Below are positions 54,761 to 63,999 of a stretch of DNA of 64,000 nucleotides, piece after piece (within the stretch, counting starts at the first letter, position 1; each line of letters opens with the position of its first letter). The DNA is from Lacinutrix himadriensis (GTDB lineage Bacteria > Bacteroidota > Bacteroidia > Flavobacteriales > Flavobacteriaceae), in assembly GCF_001418105.1 (NCBI RefSeq), contig NZ_LIQI01000006.1, forward strand, positions 248,001 through 312,000, in the 5' to 3' direction. The position numbers were made by a program, and so were the translations under genes. Below the pieces are notes generated by a model, which saw nothing but the letters and a program-made list of their open reading frames with translations, did no database searches and was not told the DNA's origin.

Positions 54761-55665
54761 ATGTTTTCTTTTTTAGATTTTGAAGACCAATAAAACGATA
54801 AGCATAAGCCAGAAACAATATGCCAAATTCCCCAGAATGCTGCAATTAAAGCCATTCCTCCTAGTCCGTTAAAAAACGTAAAAATAAGTAACAAACCCAA
54901 GCCAGAGTTTTGTATTCCTGTTTCTATGGCTAATGTTTTTTGATTTTTAAAAGACAAACCAAAAGCTTTAGCTAGAAAAAAGCCAAGCGCTAGTGCTATT
55001 ATATTATGGCTAATTCCCAATAATAAAACCTTATCTATATACTGATTAAAAATATCTAAATTATTTGAAAAAGCAATAACCACAATACCTACAAAGACCA
55101 CTATTGAAAACGGTTTTAATATTTTGGAAAGTTTTTCTGCTAATATTGGCATTTTACTGCGTAAAGACATTCCTAATACTAACGGAATACCTAAAATAAG
55201 CAATACTAGTTTCACTAAATCGAAGAAGTTTAATTCTACATTTTGTAATAGCTGCGCGGTAGGCTCGTATAAATTTCCATAAAACTGAAAATTTATCGGA
55301 GTTAATATCATGGCCAAAAATGTAGCAAAAGCGGTTAAACTTACAGAAAGGGCTGTGTTTCCTTTTGCAAGATGTGTCATGAAATTAGAAATATTTCCTC
55401 CAGGACAAGCAGCAACCATCATCATACCAAGTGCAATACTGGCTTGTGGTTTTATTAGTAAAATAAAAAGATATGTTACAAAAGGCAATAGAACAAACTG
55501 TGAGAGTATACCAAGCAAGACTACTTTTGGCTGTTTAAACAATTGCTTAAAATCGCTTGTAGTTACACCAAGGGCAACGCCAAACATAACTACAGCAAGT
55601 GCTATATTTAAGACCCAGAGTCCGTTGGCATCAAAATTAATTTTCACGTCATCTAATTCCACCAT
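54757..55665 (-). CDS. Bile acid:sodium symporter (BASS) family transporter
   Basis: A 302-residue, about nine-helix transporter. AACPGGNISNFMTHLAKGN and the later ETGIQNSGLGLLLIFTFF are the two crossover Na+-site helices typical of the family. Substrates in bacteria include organic anions; unknown here. Its stop overlaps the start of the acyltransferase gene by 4 bases. Confidence 0.88.
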   Translation of the reverse strand: MVELDDVKINFDANGLWVLNIALAVVMFGVALGVTTSDFKQLFKQPKVVLLGILSQFVLLPFVTYLFILLIKPQASIALGMMMVAACPGGNISNFMTHLAKGNTALSVSLTAFATFLAMILTPINFQFYGNLYEPTAQLLQNVELNFFDLVKLVLLILGIPLVLGMSLRSKMPILAEKLSKILKPFSIVVFVGIVVIAFSNNLDIFNQYIDKVLLLGISHNIIALALGFFLAKAFGLSFKNQKTLAIETGIQNSGLGLLLIFTFFNGLGGMALIAAFWGIWHIVSGLCLSFYWSSKSKKENI

Positions 55666-55667
55666 AT

Positions 55668-56003
55668 TTATGAGACAGTAGATCCGTTTTTGACTTTATT
55701 TTCCGGATTTAATAAAATGACATCTTTATTATTTACAGCACCAACAACTAAGCATTCGCTCATAAATTTACCAATCTGTTTTTTCTTAAAATTGACAACA
55801 GCAACAATTTGTTTGTTTAGTAAGTCCTCTTTTTTATATAAAGTGGTTATTTGTGCAGAAGACTTTTTAATACCTAAAGCGCCAAAATCTATGGTAAGTT
55901 GGTATGCTGGATTTCTAGCTTCCGGAAAATCGTTAACTTCTATAATAGTGCCTACTCGCAAATCTACTTTAGTAAAATCGTCAAAAGTTATTGTATTACT
56001 CAT
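55668..56003 (-). CDS. csaA: CsaA-like tRNA-binding-domain protein
   Basis: A 111-residue OB-fold protein of the CsaA/EMAP family (FTKVDLRVGTIIEVNDFPEA, KKEDLLNKQIVAVVNF). It is a chaperone-like or tRNA-binding protein. It ends 2 bases before the BASS start, so the three genes form a run. Confidence 0.88.
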   Translation of the reverse strand: MSNTITFDDFTKVDLRVGTIIEVNDFPEARNPAYQLTIDFGALGIKKSSAQITTLYKKEDLLNKQIVAVVNFKKKQIGKFMSECLVVGAVNNKDVILLNPENKVKNGSTVS

Positions 56004-56089
56004 GCGCTAAATGTACAAAATATTGTTTTTGGAATTTATATTTTGCTTTTTGTATTTTACTTTTTTTTACATTAGTGAAAAATTAAATC

Positions 56090-56656
56090 ATGGCAAGAAC
56101 ACCTTCAAATATGCTTCCGTTAGGCACAAAAGCTCCAAATTTCGAATTATTAGATACGGTTTCCAACAAAACATTATCCCTTCAGCAATTAAAAGGAAAA
56201 CAAGCAACTGTGGTTATGTTTATATGCAACCATTGTCCGTTTGTAATTCATGTAAATGCTTCTTTAGTACAACTGGCAAAACTATATGAAACAAAAGGGG
56301 TTTCGTTTATAGCTATTTCTAGTAATGATGCAGGGAATTACCCGCAAGACGGACCAGAAAAAATGAAAGAGCATGCTATAGATAACCAATATCCTTTTGC
56401 TTATTTATATGATGAAACGCAAGAAGTTGCAAAAGCTTATGATGCTGCTTGCACTCCCGATTTTTATGTTTTTAATTCCGATTTAAACTTAGCATATCGC
56501 GGACAATTAGATGACTCGAGACCAGGAAACGGTATTGCTATTACAGTAAAAGATTTACAAAATGCATTAGATTGTATTTTAAATAAAACCGAAAATAAAA
56601 CGCAGCAAAAACCAAGCATTGGTTGTAATATTAAATGGAAAAACAATAACCTCTAA
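56090..56656 (+). CDS. Thioredoxin-fold protein with CxxC (peroxiredoxin-like)
   Basis: A 188-residue AhpC/TSA-Redoxin protein. The redox site is C-N-H-C-P near residue 46, atypical for thioredoxin (CGPC). DFYVFNSDLNLAYRGQLDDS is the downstream landmark. It is cytoplasmic. It probably reduces disulfides or peroxides; the exact role is not known. Confidence 0.85.
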   Translation: MARTPSNMLPLGTKAPNFELLDTVSNKTLSLQQLKGKQATVVMFICNHCPFVIHVNASLVQLAKLYETKGVSFIAISSNDAGNYPQDGPEKMKEHAIDNQYPFAYLYDETQEVAKAYDAACTPDFYVFNSDLNLAYRGQLDDSRPGNGIAITVKDLQNALDCILNKTENKTQQKPSIGCNIKWKNNNL

Positions 56657-56823
56657 AAAGCATCAAAAATCATGTAAGAATAAAGGATACAACCTATTAC
56701 GTTCCTTTATTATTTTTATTCGTTAGATAAAAAATTTAACTTAGCACAATAACACGCTTAGTAATTAAACTAATTTCTTATAGCCAAACAAAAGCAAATA
56801 AGTATAATTAGGCCCCAATTAAA

Positions 56824-59442
56824 ATGAAATCTACTTTAACAACAGCTATAATAGCAACGAATAATGATGGTATTATATATCAGTTTAACGAAGGTGCCGA
56901 GACCTTATTAGGTTATTCTGCTTCTGAAATGATTGGGTTTAAAAAAACTACATTTTTTCTTCTTGATGAAGAATTTAAACAGTTTAAAAAGGATATTTTA
57001 TCACAATATAAAAATGAAAACTCGGATGTTGATCCCTATCAATTATTGGCGCAAAATGATGGTTATGATGCTCGCGAGTGGACGATTATTAAAAAAGATG
57101 GCACTTCATTTATTGCAAACTCCATACTTACTCCCATAAAAAATGAAAACGGAGAAAGCATTGGCTATTTAAGAATAATAAGAGATATCACCGAACAGAA
57201 AAAAATAGAATCTGAACTTTTACGAAAAAACCAAGCCTTAAATGCTGCCGAAAAACTAACCATGGTAGGAAATTGGCAGCTCGACGTTATTACCAATGAT
57301 GTTATATGGTCTGTCAATCTCTATAATATTTTTGGAATAGACCCAAAAGAAATTTTAATTTACGACACCTTCTTTAGTTATGTGCATCCAGACGATAAAG
57401 AATTGGTTAGCATATCTATTGAAAAATCTAAAAAGGACAAGAAGTTTTATGATTTATTACATCGTATTCAATTAAAAAATGGTAAAATAAAAACAATTCA
57501 ACTACTAGGAGAAGTCATTTTAGACAAGGATGGAAATCTTATTGAAATGATGGGAACCTGCCAAGATGTAACAGAACAAAGAATGGCAGAAATTAAATTC
57601 AAAGGATTACTTGAATCTGCTCCTGATGCTATGGTAATAGTTAACGAATATGGCGAAATACAGTTAATTAATAAACAAGCTGAAAATTTATTTGGCTATA
57701 CCCCAGAAGAATTAATTAATAAAAGTGTTGAATTATTAATACCACATAGAGATAATAACGAACAAAACACGAATCACAAAAGCTTTTTTGAAGCTCCTAA
57801 AACACGAAAAATGGGAGAAGGAAAAGATCTTTACGGTATAAATAAACAAGGAAAAGAAATACCGATACAAATAAGTTTGAGTCCGTTAAAAACCGAAGAA
57901 GGTCTTCTTGTTTCTACTGCAATTAGAGATATCACCGTTCAAAAAAAGATAGAGTCTGACCTTTTACGAAAAAACCAAGTTTTAAATGCTGCTGAAAAAA
58001 TAACCATGACAGGAAACTGGCAATGGGACACTGTTATTAATAATGTAAAATGGTCTAGTAACTTATTTAATATTTTTGAAGTAGACCCAAAAGAGACTTT
58101 AAATTTTGAGACTTACTTTGGTTTTGTGCATCCAGACGATAAAGAAACGGTAAGTAAATCTTTTGAAAAATCTAGAACGGATAAACATTTTTATGATCTA
58201 CTACATCGTATCATATCCACTAGTGGAAAAATTAAAAGCATACAATTACTTGGAGAAGTTGTTACAGATGATGCAGACAATGTTATTGAAATCATTGGTA
58301 CCTGCCAAGATGTAACACAACAAAGAATGGCAGAAATTAAATTCAAAGGATTACTTGAATCTGCTCCAGATGCTATGGTAATTGTAAATGAATATGGCAA
58401 AATACAGCTAATCAATAAACAGGCAGAAAAATTATTTGGTTACGTATCTGAAGAATTAATTAATAAACCAGTAGAATTATTAATACCACAAAAAGATAAT
58501 AACAAACACATTACACACCGTAAAAGTTTTTTTGAAGCTCCTAAAACAAGAAAAATGGGAGAAGGAAGAGATCTTTACGGTATAAACAAACAAGGCAAAG
58601 AAATACCAATACAAATAAGTTTAAGTCCGTTAAAAACCGAAGAAGGCCTACTTGTTTCTGCTGCCATTAGAGATATAACGAATCAGAAAAAAGCAGAAAA
58701 AAAGATCTTAGAAGCCAATGAAAGTTTAGAAGTATTAGCACAAAAACTTACTTTACAAAATACGCAACTAGCAGATTTTGTGCACATAACCTCACACAAT
58801 TTACGTGCTCCTGTAAGTAATTTAAACTCTTTATTAGAAATTTATAATTTAGCAGAAACGGAAGATGAAAAAGTGCTTTTATTCGACAAATTTGAAATCG
58901 TCATAAATCATTTAACAGAAACTTTAAACACTTTAATTGAAGCCTTAAAAACAAAAAACGAAGAATCTAGTAACTTAGAGAATATTTCATTTGATGATAT
59001 ATTAAACAAGACAAAAGAGATTCTTACAGGTCAAATTATAAAGACTAAAGCCAAAATAACTAGTGATTTTTCAAAAAAAGCAAATATTACCTATAATAAA
59101 GTTTATTTAGAAAGTATTTTTCTTAATTTGTTGAGCAATGCATTAAAATACAAATCAGATGATAGAAATCCAGAAATTTTTATTCATTCAGAATTTGAAA
59201 ACGGTGTCCTCAAACTAAAGTTTAAAGATAATGGCTTAGGTATAAATTTAAAAAGGCATGGTCATAAACTATTTGGTTTAAACAAGGTATTTCATAGACA
59301 TCCAGACGCTAAAGGTGTTGGTTTATTTATGACCAAAGTACAAGTGGAAGCAATGGGAGGAAAAATAACAGTAGAAAGTGAAGTTCATGTTGGCTCTACT
59401 TTTTGTATTAACTTTAATAAACAGAGAATAGATAATGAGTAA
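56824..59442 (+). CDS. Multi-PAS sensor histidine kinase with tandem duplication
   Basis: An 872-residue cytoplasmic sensor: an N-terminal PAS (1-~120), then two near-identical modules of a PAS_3-type and a PAS domain (each 248 residues: 120-367 and 368-615), a coiled linker, and a HisKA/HATPase kinase (phosphoacceptor His at ~657 in SHNLRAP, N-box LLSNALKYKS, G-box GVGLFMT). No transmembrane helix. It overlaps its response regulator by 8 bases. Ligand of the PAS domains unknown. Confidence 0.9.
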   Translation: MKSTLTTAIIATNNDGIIYQFNEGAETLLGYSASEMIGFKKTTFFLLDEEFKQFKKDILSQYKNENSDVDPYQLLAQNDGYDAREWTIIKKDGTSFIANSILTPIKNENGESIGYLRIIRDITEQKKIESELLRKNQALNAAEKLTMVGNWQLDVITNDVIWSVNLYNIFGIDPKEILIYDTFFSYVHPDDKELVSISIEKSKKDKKFYDLLHRIQLKNGKIKTIQLLGEVILDKDGNLIEMMGTCQDVTEQRMAEIKFKGLLESAPDAMVIVNEYGEIQLINKQAENLFGYTPEELINKSVELLIPHRDNNEQNTNHKSFFEAPKTRKMGEGKDLYGINKQGKEIPIQISLSPLKTEEGLLVSTAIRDITVQKKIESDLLRKNQVLNAAEKITMTGNWQWDTVINNVKWSSNLFNIFEVDPKETLNFETYFGFVHPDDKETVSKSFEKSRTDKHFYDLLHRIISTSGKIKSIQLLGEVVTDDADNVIEIIGTCQDVTQQRMAEIKFKGLLESAPDAMVIVNEYGKIQLINKQAEKLFGYVSEELINKPVELLIPQKDNNKHITHRKSFFEAPKTRKMGEGRDLYGINKQGKEIPIQISLSPLKTEEGLLVSAAIRDITNQKKAEKKILEANESLEVLAQKLTLQNTQLADFVHITSHNLRAPVSNLNSLLEIYNLAETEDEKVLLFDKFEIVINHLTETLNTLIEALKTKNEESSNLENISFDDILNKTKEILTGQIIKTKAKITSDFSKKANITYNKVYLESIFLNLLSNALKYKSDDRNPEIFIHSEFENGVLKLKFKDNGLGINLKRHGHKLFGLNKVFHRHPDAKGVGLFMTKVQVEAMGGKITVESEVHVGSTFCINFNKQRIDNE
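57181..58668 (+). repeat. Tandem duplication of 744 bp inside the PAS kinase gene
   Basis: Bases 57181-57924 and 57925-58668 are two copies of the same 248-codon unit, highly similar at both DNA and protein level. The phase is preserved (744 is a multiple of 3). It is coding, and gives the kinase its doubled PAS_3-PAS module. Confidence 0.88.
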
Positions 59443-59842
59443 AAATTTTAGCTTTTGTATTGTTGACGATGATGATATATATCAATTTACCATAAAAAAA
59501 ACTATAAAATCCCTTAACATAGCAAAAAACATTATTGCTTTTTCTGATGGTGAAGAGGCTTTAAATTTTATGATTGAGAATCTTAACAATGACGAAGAAC
59601 TTCCAGATGTTATTCTACTCGATATAAATATGCCTATTATGGATGGCTTTCAATTTATGGAAGAATACATAAAAATCAAACCAAAATTAGGTAAGAAAAT
59701 AATCATATATATGGTGTCTTCTTCTGTGGATACTTCAGATATTGAAAGAGCAAAAAAGATAAGTGAAGTTTCAGATTACATTATTAAACCAATTAAAGAA
59801 AATCAATTAACAACTATTCTTACCGAGCTATCTAAACAATAG
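59435..59842 (+). CDS. Single-domain response regulator
   Basis: A 135-residue receiver with no output domain (VDDDDIYQ, phosphoacceptor Asp in ILLDINMPIMDG, Lys in YIIKPIKE). Start overlaps the kinase stop by 8 bases. It probably acts by protein contact or phosphotransfer, CheY-like. Confidence 0.93.
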   Translation: MSKNFSFCIVDDDDIYQFTIKKTIKSLNIAKNIIAFSDGEEALNFMIENLNNDEELPDVILLDINMPIMDGFQFMEEYIKIKPKLGKKIIIYMVSSSVDTSDIERAKKISEVSDYIIKPIKENQLTTILTELSKQ

Positions 59843-59859
59843 CAGATATCTAACAAATT

Positions 59860-59894
59860 AAAAACGAAACAAAATCTATAACTGTTTCGTTTTT
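59860..59894 (+). terminator. Terminator of the kinase-regulator pair
   Basis: AAAAACGAAACA / TGTTTCGTTTTT with an 11-nt loop, 18 bases after the stop. Confidence 0.85.
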
Positions 59895-59923
59895 GTGTTT
59901 TAGGATAAAGCTATACATAAAAA

Positions 59924-59949
59924 CACCTCTTCATTTATATAAAGAGGTG
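59924..59949 (-). terminator. Terminator of the LipL32-like gene
   Basis: CACCTCTT / AAGAGGTG with a 10-nt loop, followed on the minus strand by GTTTTTATG. Confidence 0.7.
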
Positions 59950-59979
59950 CTTAATAAAAAGACAAATATCTATTTATTT

Positions 59980-60660
59980 CTATAGTTCTTTTTTAAGGTC
60001 TTCAATGGTTTTAGCCATTACTACACCTGGTAATTTTACTGGAGCTGCAACTTCTGCTAAAAAGGTTCCTTTAACTTCTCCTGTTTTATACGTTGTAAAA
60101 CCAATACGATATAAACCAGCAGTTAAAGCTTTTGTAGGACTCCCCACTTCACTCTTATATCTTAATAACGAATTGTAACTTCTTCCACTAGGTTGTTTCG
60201 GCATTTCACTACTATCATCATTGCTATCTAGTTTAGTCCAAGTAGCACTTTTAGCAGCCGCTACAGTAATATCTTCTTTTTTGAAAATGGTAGAACGTTC
60301 TAAAGTAATGTACGTATCAAAATAATCGCTAGAAGAAGCATTTTCTGTGTAAGCTTCCGAACTAATAGCTCCTTTAATTTTTGTTTTAGCTACTGGAGAA
60401 AGCATTCTTACACCAAGTTCTGGAGCAACAGCAGGAATCCAGATGTATATATAATGGAATTTCTTACCATCTACTATCTCGTCTTCATTTCCTGCAGAAG
60501 CGTAACCTAAATAAGATATCACATCTGTATAAGGTACTTTAATTGTTTTTGGTCCAATCTTTTTCTCTACAGAACTTCCAAACTTTTTTAATTTTTGAGC
60601 TTCTGCTTTAAAAACACAACAGAAAGTGAATACGGATAATACTACTAATTTAATTTTCAT
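59980..60660 (-). CDS. LipL32-like exported protein
   Basis: A 226-residue protein with signal peptide ending KAEAQ and no lipobox Cys. It matches the order of conserved blocks in Leptospira LipL32: VPYTDVISYLGYA, HYIYIWIPAVAPELGVRMLS, DYFDTYITLERS, SYNSLLRYKSE and GLYRIGFTTYKTGEVKGTF. The calcium-binding Asp-rich segment of LipL32 is here SNDDSSE. In Leptospira it is the main outer-surface lipoprotein; role here is unknown. It is the last of three minus-strand genes. Confidence 0.78.
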   Translation of the reverse strand: MKIKLVVLSVFTFCCVFKAEAQKLKKFGSSVEKKIGPKTIKVPYTDVISYLGYASAGNEDEIVDGKKFHYIYIWIPAVAPELGVRMLSPVAKTKIKGAISSEAYTENASSSDYFDTYITLERSTIFKKEDITVAAAKSATWTKLDSNDDSSEMPKQPSGRSYNSLLRYKSEVGSPTKALTAGLYRIGFTTYKTGEVKGTFLAEVAAPVKLPGVVMAKTIEDLKKEL

Positions 60661-60704
60661 GATTTTTGATTTATTTTATTAATTTATAGATGTTCGTTTT
60701 TTTA

Positions 60705-61322
60705 TTATTTTAATTCAAAAGAGACCGTTACTACATGACTTTGCAATGTAGAAGTACCATAACTCTGCACATATTGTCCGCTTGTATTTTGATCCACAAC
60801 AGCCACAACTTCTCCAATAGTTTTATTCATTTTTGCAGCTAAAGCTTCCGCTTTTTCTCTTGCATTATCCATTGCTTTTTTTGCAAGTTCTACCAACGCA
60901 TCGTTTGTTAACTTCTTGGCTTCTATCTCTGTATTCGCAATAGATGTTCCTGCTAATTTTAGATTTATAATTTTTCGAACTTCTTCTTTATTCGATGTTT
61001 TTAGATAGTAATATTCTGTTACTCTGCCTTGCCCATAAGACGCAGCAAACTCGTAATAGGTACTTCTACGAAACCTGCTAAAATCGATACCTAAATCTCC
61101 TAATTTATTAATATAATTGTTCTTTACGTCGCTTACAGAAGCTACTTCTACTTCGCCCTGCCCTTCATAAACAAGTATTTGTTGTAAGGAGATTAAAATC
61201 GTGTAGCTACTGTCCTCTACACTTGTTTCGGTTTCACCAACTACGGTAATAGTATTTCTATTTTCTTGTGCTATGGAGGATACCGTGAATAACACCGCCA
61301 TTAAAAAGATGAATTTTTTCAT
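60705..61322 (-). CDS. SIMPL-domain (DUF541) exported protein
   Basis: A 205-residue protein with signal peptide ending SSIAQ. The SIMPL fold is shown by ITVVGETETSVEDSSYTI and KLTNDALVELAKKAMDNARE to AEALAAKMNKTIGEV. Periplasmic; functions in other bacteria relate to oxidative stress or signalling. It follows a four-helix gene by 41 bases and precedes the LipL32-like gene by 45. Confidence 0.88.
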   Translation of the reverse strand: MKKFIFLMAVLFTVSSIAQENRNTITVVGETETSVEDSSYTILISLQQILVYEGQGEVEVASVSDVKNNYINKLGDLGIDFSRFRRSTYYEFAASYGQGRVTEYYYLKTSNKEEVRKIINLKLAGTSIANTEIEAKKLTNDALVELAKKAMDNAREKAEALAAKMNKTIGEVVAVVDQNTSGQYVQSYGTSTLQSHVVTVSFELK

Positions 61323-61362
61323 AATAATTTTAGTTTATGTTTTAGTTTTAATTTTATATTTT

Positions 61363-61782
61363 TTAGAAGAATAAGATGGAAGCAACAATCATCCAGGCAC
61401 CTACAAATAGCCCTACGATTCCTAGTTTCCCTTGTTTTGGAGCTAATTTTTCTCTTAGCACCATTGCTTTTTCTTTAGCAGCTTCATTTTTAGATAAAAC
61501 AAGTTTATTAATAAGGCTAAATCCTAACATAAATCCTAGAACAGCTTCTACAATACTTCCTGCTAATAATGTTACCCACCAAATTGGGAATGTTGTAAGC
61601 CAACCTAAATTTAAAATGGAAAAAATAATACCCCAAACACCATAAAAACAAAAAATAAGTCCGATCCAACCTTGGTAAGGTTCTATTTTTTCCAACAATT
61701 CTTTTGCGTTAGGTTTTTTGGATAGTAATAAAGATGGTACTGCGATAATGCTTAATAAAATAAGTGTAATTCCGAAAGTCAT
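61363..61782 (-). CDS. Small four-helix membrane protein
   Basis: A 139-residue inner-membrane protein with hydrophobic segments at ~2-18, 36-54, 65-90 and 118-138. [14 protein letters not shown] and [18 protein letters not shown] look like an internal duplication. Function unknown. Confidence 0.65.
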   Translation of the reverse strand: MTFGITLILLSIIAVPSLLLSKKPNAKELLEKIEPYQGWIGLIFCFYGVWGIIFSILNLGWLTTFPIWWVTLLAGSIVEAVLGFMLGFSLINKLVLSKNEAAKEKAMVLREKLAPKQGKLGIVGLFVGAWMIVASILFF

Positions 61783-62153
61783 AATTTTGTTTTTAATGGT
61801 TAAAGTTTGTTTGTTTTTTTTTAGAATGGAAACACCTGATATTTTTTATGTTATTCGCTTATGGTGTTTCTTATTCTCTGGTACAAATTTATGGCAGAAG
61901 TCCGTTTGTTTTAACCCCGTTTTTAGTGAAAATGAATACCCTGAAAACAGGGTGTTTAATAACTATTAACTGATTTACAAGTAGTTAAAAATGTATTTTG
62001 TTTATTTTTAAAATGAAATAACACGGAATAGGATAACCTATAAAGTATGTTTTTCATTAAAATACTGTAGGACTTTACTTTGGAGAATAAGTAATAAAAA
62101 AGGGCTCTATTATAAAATAGAACCCTTGGATATAATTAATGAGAATATATATA
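61783..62153. other. Intergenic region with the NarL-type regulator terminator
   Basis: No gene. The hairpin AAGGGCTCTATT / AATAGAACCCTT (62100-62127, one mismatch) ends the minus-strand regulator gene. CCCCGTTTTTAGTG followed by CCCTGAAAACAGGG (a short palindrome near 61939-61952) lies between. The left part is the promoter zone of 61363-61782. Confidence 0.55.
62100..62127 (-). terminator. Terminator of the NarL-type regulator
   Basis: AAGGGCTCTATT / AATAGAACCCTT with one mismatch and a 4-nt loop, 27 bases past the stop; TTTTTATTAC follows on the minus strand. Confidence 0.7.
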
Positions 62154-62798
62154 CTAGGAAGACACGTAGCCTTTTTTTATAGCGTATTTGGTAAGTCCGG
62201 CGAGATTTCTAACATCCAGTTTGGTAATCAGGTTTTTTCGGTAGCTTTCAATAGTATGCTTGCTCAAAAACAACTGATCGGCAATTTCTTGTGTAGTAAA
62301 TTCTTCCGCAATTAGCGAGATGACTTCCACTTCCCTTTTGGTAAGTTTGATTTCCTTTTCTTTATTCTTTTCAAATTTATTTTTCAGATAGATATCTTTA
62401 ATTTCTTTTGAGAAATATTTTTCTCCTCCTAAAATAGTGGCTATCGCTTTTAAGAACTCTTCTTTTTGTGCATTTTTCTGAAGATAGCCATCCACGTTAC
62501 TTTCAATAAGATCATCAATAATTTTTGGGTCATTATGCATACTAACCACTAACGTTTTTATATTTCTATCTGTTTTCTTAATCCACTTATTTAAAGCAAT
62601 ACCATCTACTTCTGGCATAGTGACATCGGTAATTACAAGATCTATTTTTTCTTCTGTATTTATCGAAATATATTTCTGAACATGTCCGCCATGCTTCGCC
62701 GTAAATAGAATATTGTAATTACTTTCGGTTTTTAGAATACTTAATAAACCATCTAAAAACATTTTATGATCGTCGGCTATAATAAGGTTATGCTTCAT
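62154..62798 (-). CDS. NarL/LuxR-type response regulator
   Basis: A 214-residue regulator with receiver (DDHKM, phosphoacceptor Asp58 in VITDVTMPEVDG) and LuxR-type helix-turn-helix (LTKREVEVISLIAEEFTTQE, IADQLFLSKHTIESYRKNL). It starts 4 bases after the histidine kinase stop at 62803, so the pair is one operon. Confidence 0.93.
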   Translation of the reverse strand: MKHNLIIADDHKMFLDGLLSILKTESNYNILFTAKHGGHVQKYISINTEEKIDLVITDVTMPEVDGIALNKWIKKTDRNIKTLVVSMHNDPKIIDDLIESNVDGYLQKNAQKEEFLKAIATILGGEKYFSKEIKDIYLKNKFEKNKEKEIKLTKREVEVISLIAEEFTTQEIADQLFLSKHTIESYRKNLITKLDVRNLAGLTKYAIKKGYVSS

Positions 62799-62802
62799 TT
62801 AT

Positions 62803-63999
62803 TTATGCTTTTAATGGGATTTCTATATGGATATTGGTACCTCTATTCGCTTTGGAATCGATATGCAATTTGCCATTATAATTTTCAATTCTATTCTTAA
62901 TATTCGTTAAACCGATACCCAATGTAGTCTTGGATACATCAAATCCGATGCCATCGTCTTCATACACAAAAAACAGACATTCGTTTAAAAGGTCTAACTG
63001 TATATCTATGGTTTTCGCTTTTGCGTATTTTAGCGTATTGGTTGTTAATTCCTGAAAGATAGAAAACAATTCGTTTTGTAAAATTTTGTTTAGGCTATTG
63101 ATCTTTTCTTCGTCATAAAAAGAAATATTGCATTGTATCTCACTAGCATCTTCCACAGTATGGATATATTCTTTGATTAAAAAAACGAAATCATTTTCTC
63201 TGATTTTTTTCGGCAATAAATTATGCGATATATTACGTACTTGCTCATAGGTATCATCTAGCTGACTATAAATTAATTTCAACTTATCTGGATGATTCGA
63301 AAGCTGACTAAATTGCAATTTTATAGCCGCTAAGTTACCACCAACGCTATCATGCATTTCTTGAGCAATCTTTTTACGCTCTTGATCTTGCCCTCTAACA
63401 GCTGCTTTAATTAGCTTTATTTCTTGATCTTTTTTTAAGGAAATCACTTGTTGCTCATTAATCTCTTTCTCTTTTAGATTAAGCAAACCTTGTGCTTGTA
63501 ATTTTTGATAATAGATAATTAAAAGTCCGGCAATTGGCACTAATAAAATGAAAAAAGCCACAAGAACAATGTATTTAATAGTCTTTTCTCTATCTAGCTC
63601 TAAAGCTTTTAAAGTTTCTTTTTCTTTAAGTAATGCGATTTCATTTTTACGTTTTTCAACACCGTTTTGTAATTGTAAAACCTGATTTTCATTTTGTTTT
63701 GCAATAATAGCTTCTTGCAGTTTATACTTTTCTATATCTGCATCCTTGTTCTTAATATGTAAACTCTTATTTAGATTTTCTATCTGTAATAGTTTTATCG
63801 TTTTTTCTTTTTCTAGCGTTTTAAATTTAACCTCTAAACTGTTTATCTCTTTTTCCGTTTGTGAATTCTCGATAGAATCTTTTATCTCGTAATAATGTTT
63901 TCCGTAGCTATAAGCACTGCGATGATCACCTTTTCGAAGCGAAAGCTTTTCTAACATGAGATAACTATTCATCTCTATATCTAAATTCCCCAAATTCAA
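62803..63999 (-). CDS. NarX/DesK-type sensor histidine kinase (5' end beyond window)
   Basis: The C-terminal 398 residues of a HisKA_3 kinase. A long coiled segment (Lys/Glu/Leu-rich, to ~residue 130) is followed by one transmembrane helix (~147-166) and the kinase core (phosphoacceptor His in IAQEMHDSVGGNLAAIK, ATPase ELTTNTLKYAKAK, DDGIGFD, GIGLTNIKNRIE). The frame reaches the window edge without a convincing start (TTG at 63999). Family members have TPR repeats before the coil, so much of the N-terminus is probably missing. Confidence 0.88.
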   Translation of the reverse strand: MNLGNLDIEMNSYLMLEKLSLRKGDHRSAYSYGKHYYEIKDSIENSQTEKEINSLEVKFKTLEKEKTIKLLQIENLNKSLHIKNKDADIEKYKLQEAIIAKQNENQVLQLQNGVEKRKNEIALLKEKETLKALELDREKTIKYIVLVAFFILLVPIAGLLIIYYQKLQAQGLLNLKEKEINEQQVISLKKDQEIKLIKAAVRGQDQERKKIAQEMHDSVGGNLAAIKLQFSQLSNHPDKLKLIYSQLDDTYEQVRNISHNLLPKKIRENDFVFLIKEYIHTVEDASEIQCNISFYDEEKINSLNKILQNELFSIFQELTTNTLKYAKAKTIDIQLDLLNECLFFVYEDDGIGFDVSKTTLGIGLTNIKNRIENYNGKLHIDSKANRGTNIHIEIPLKA

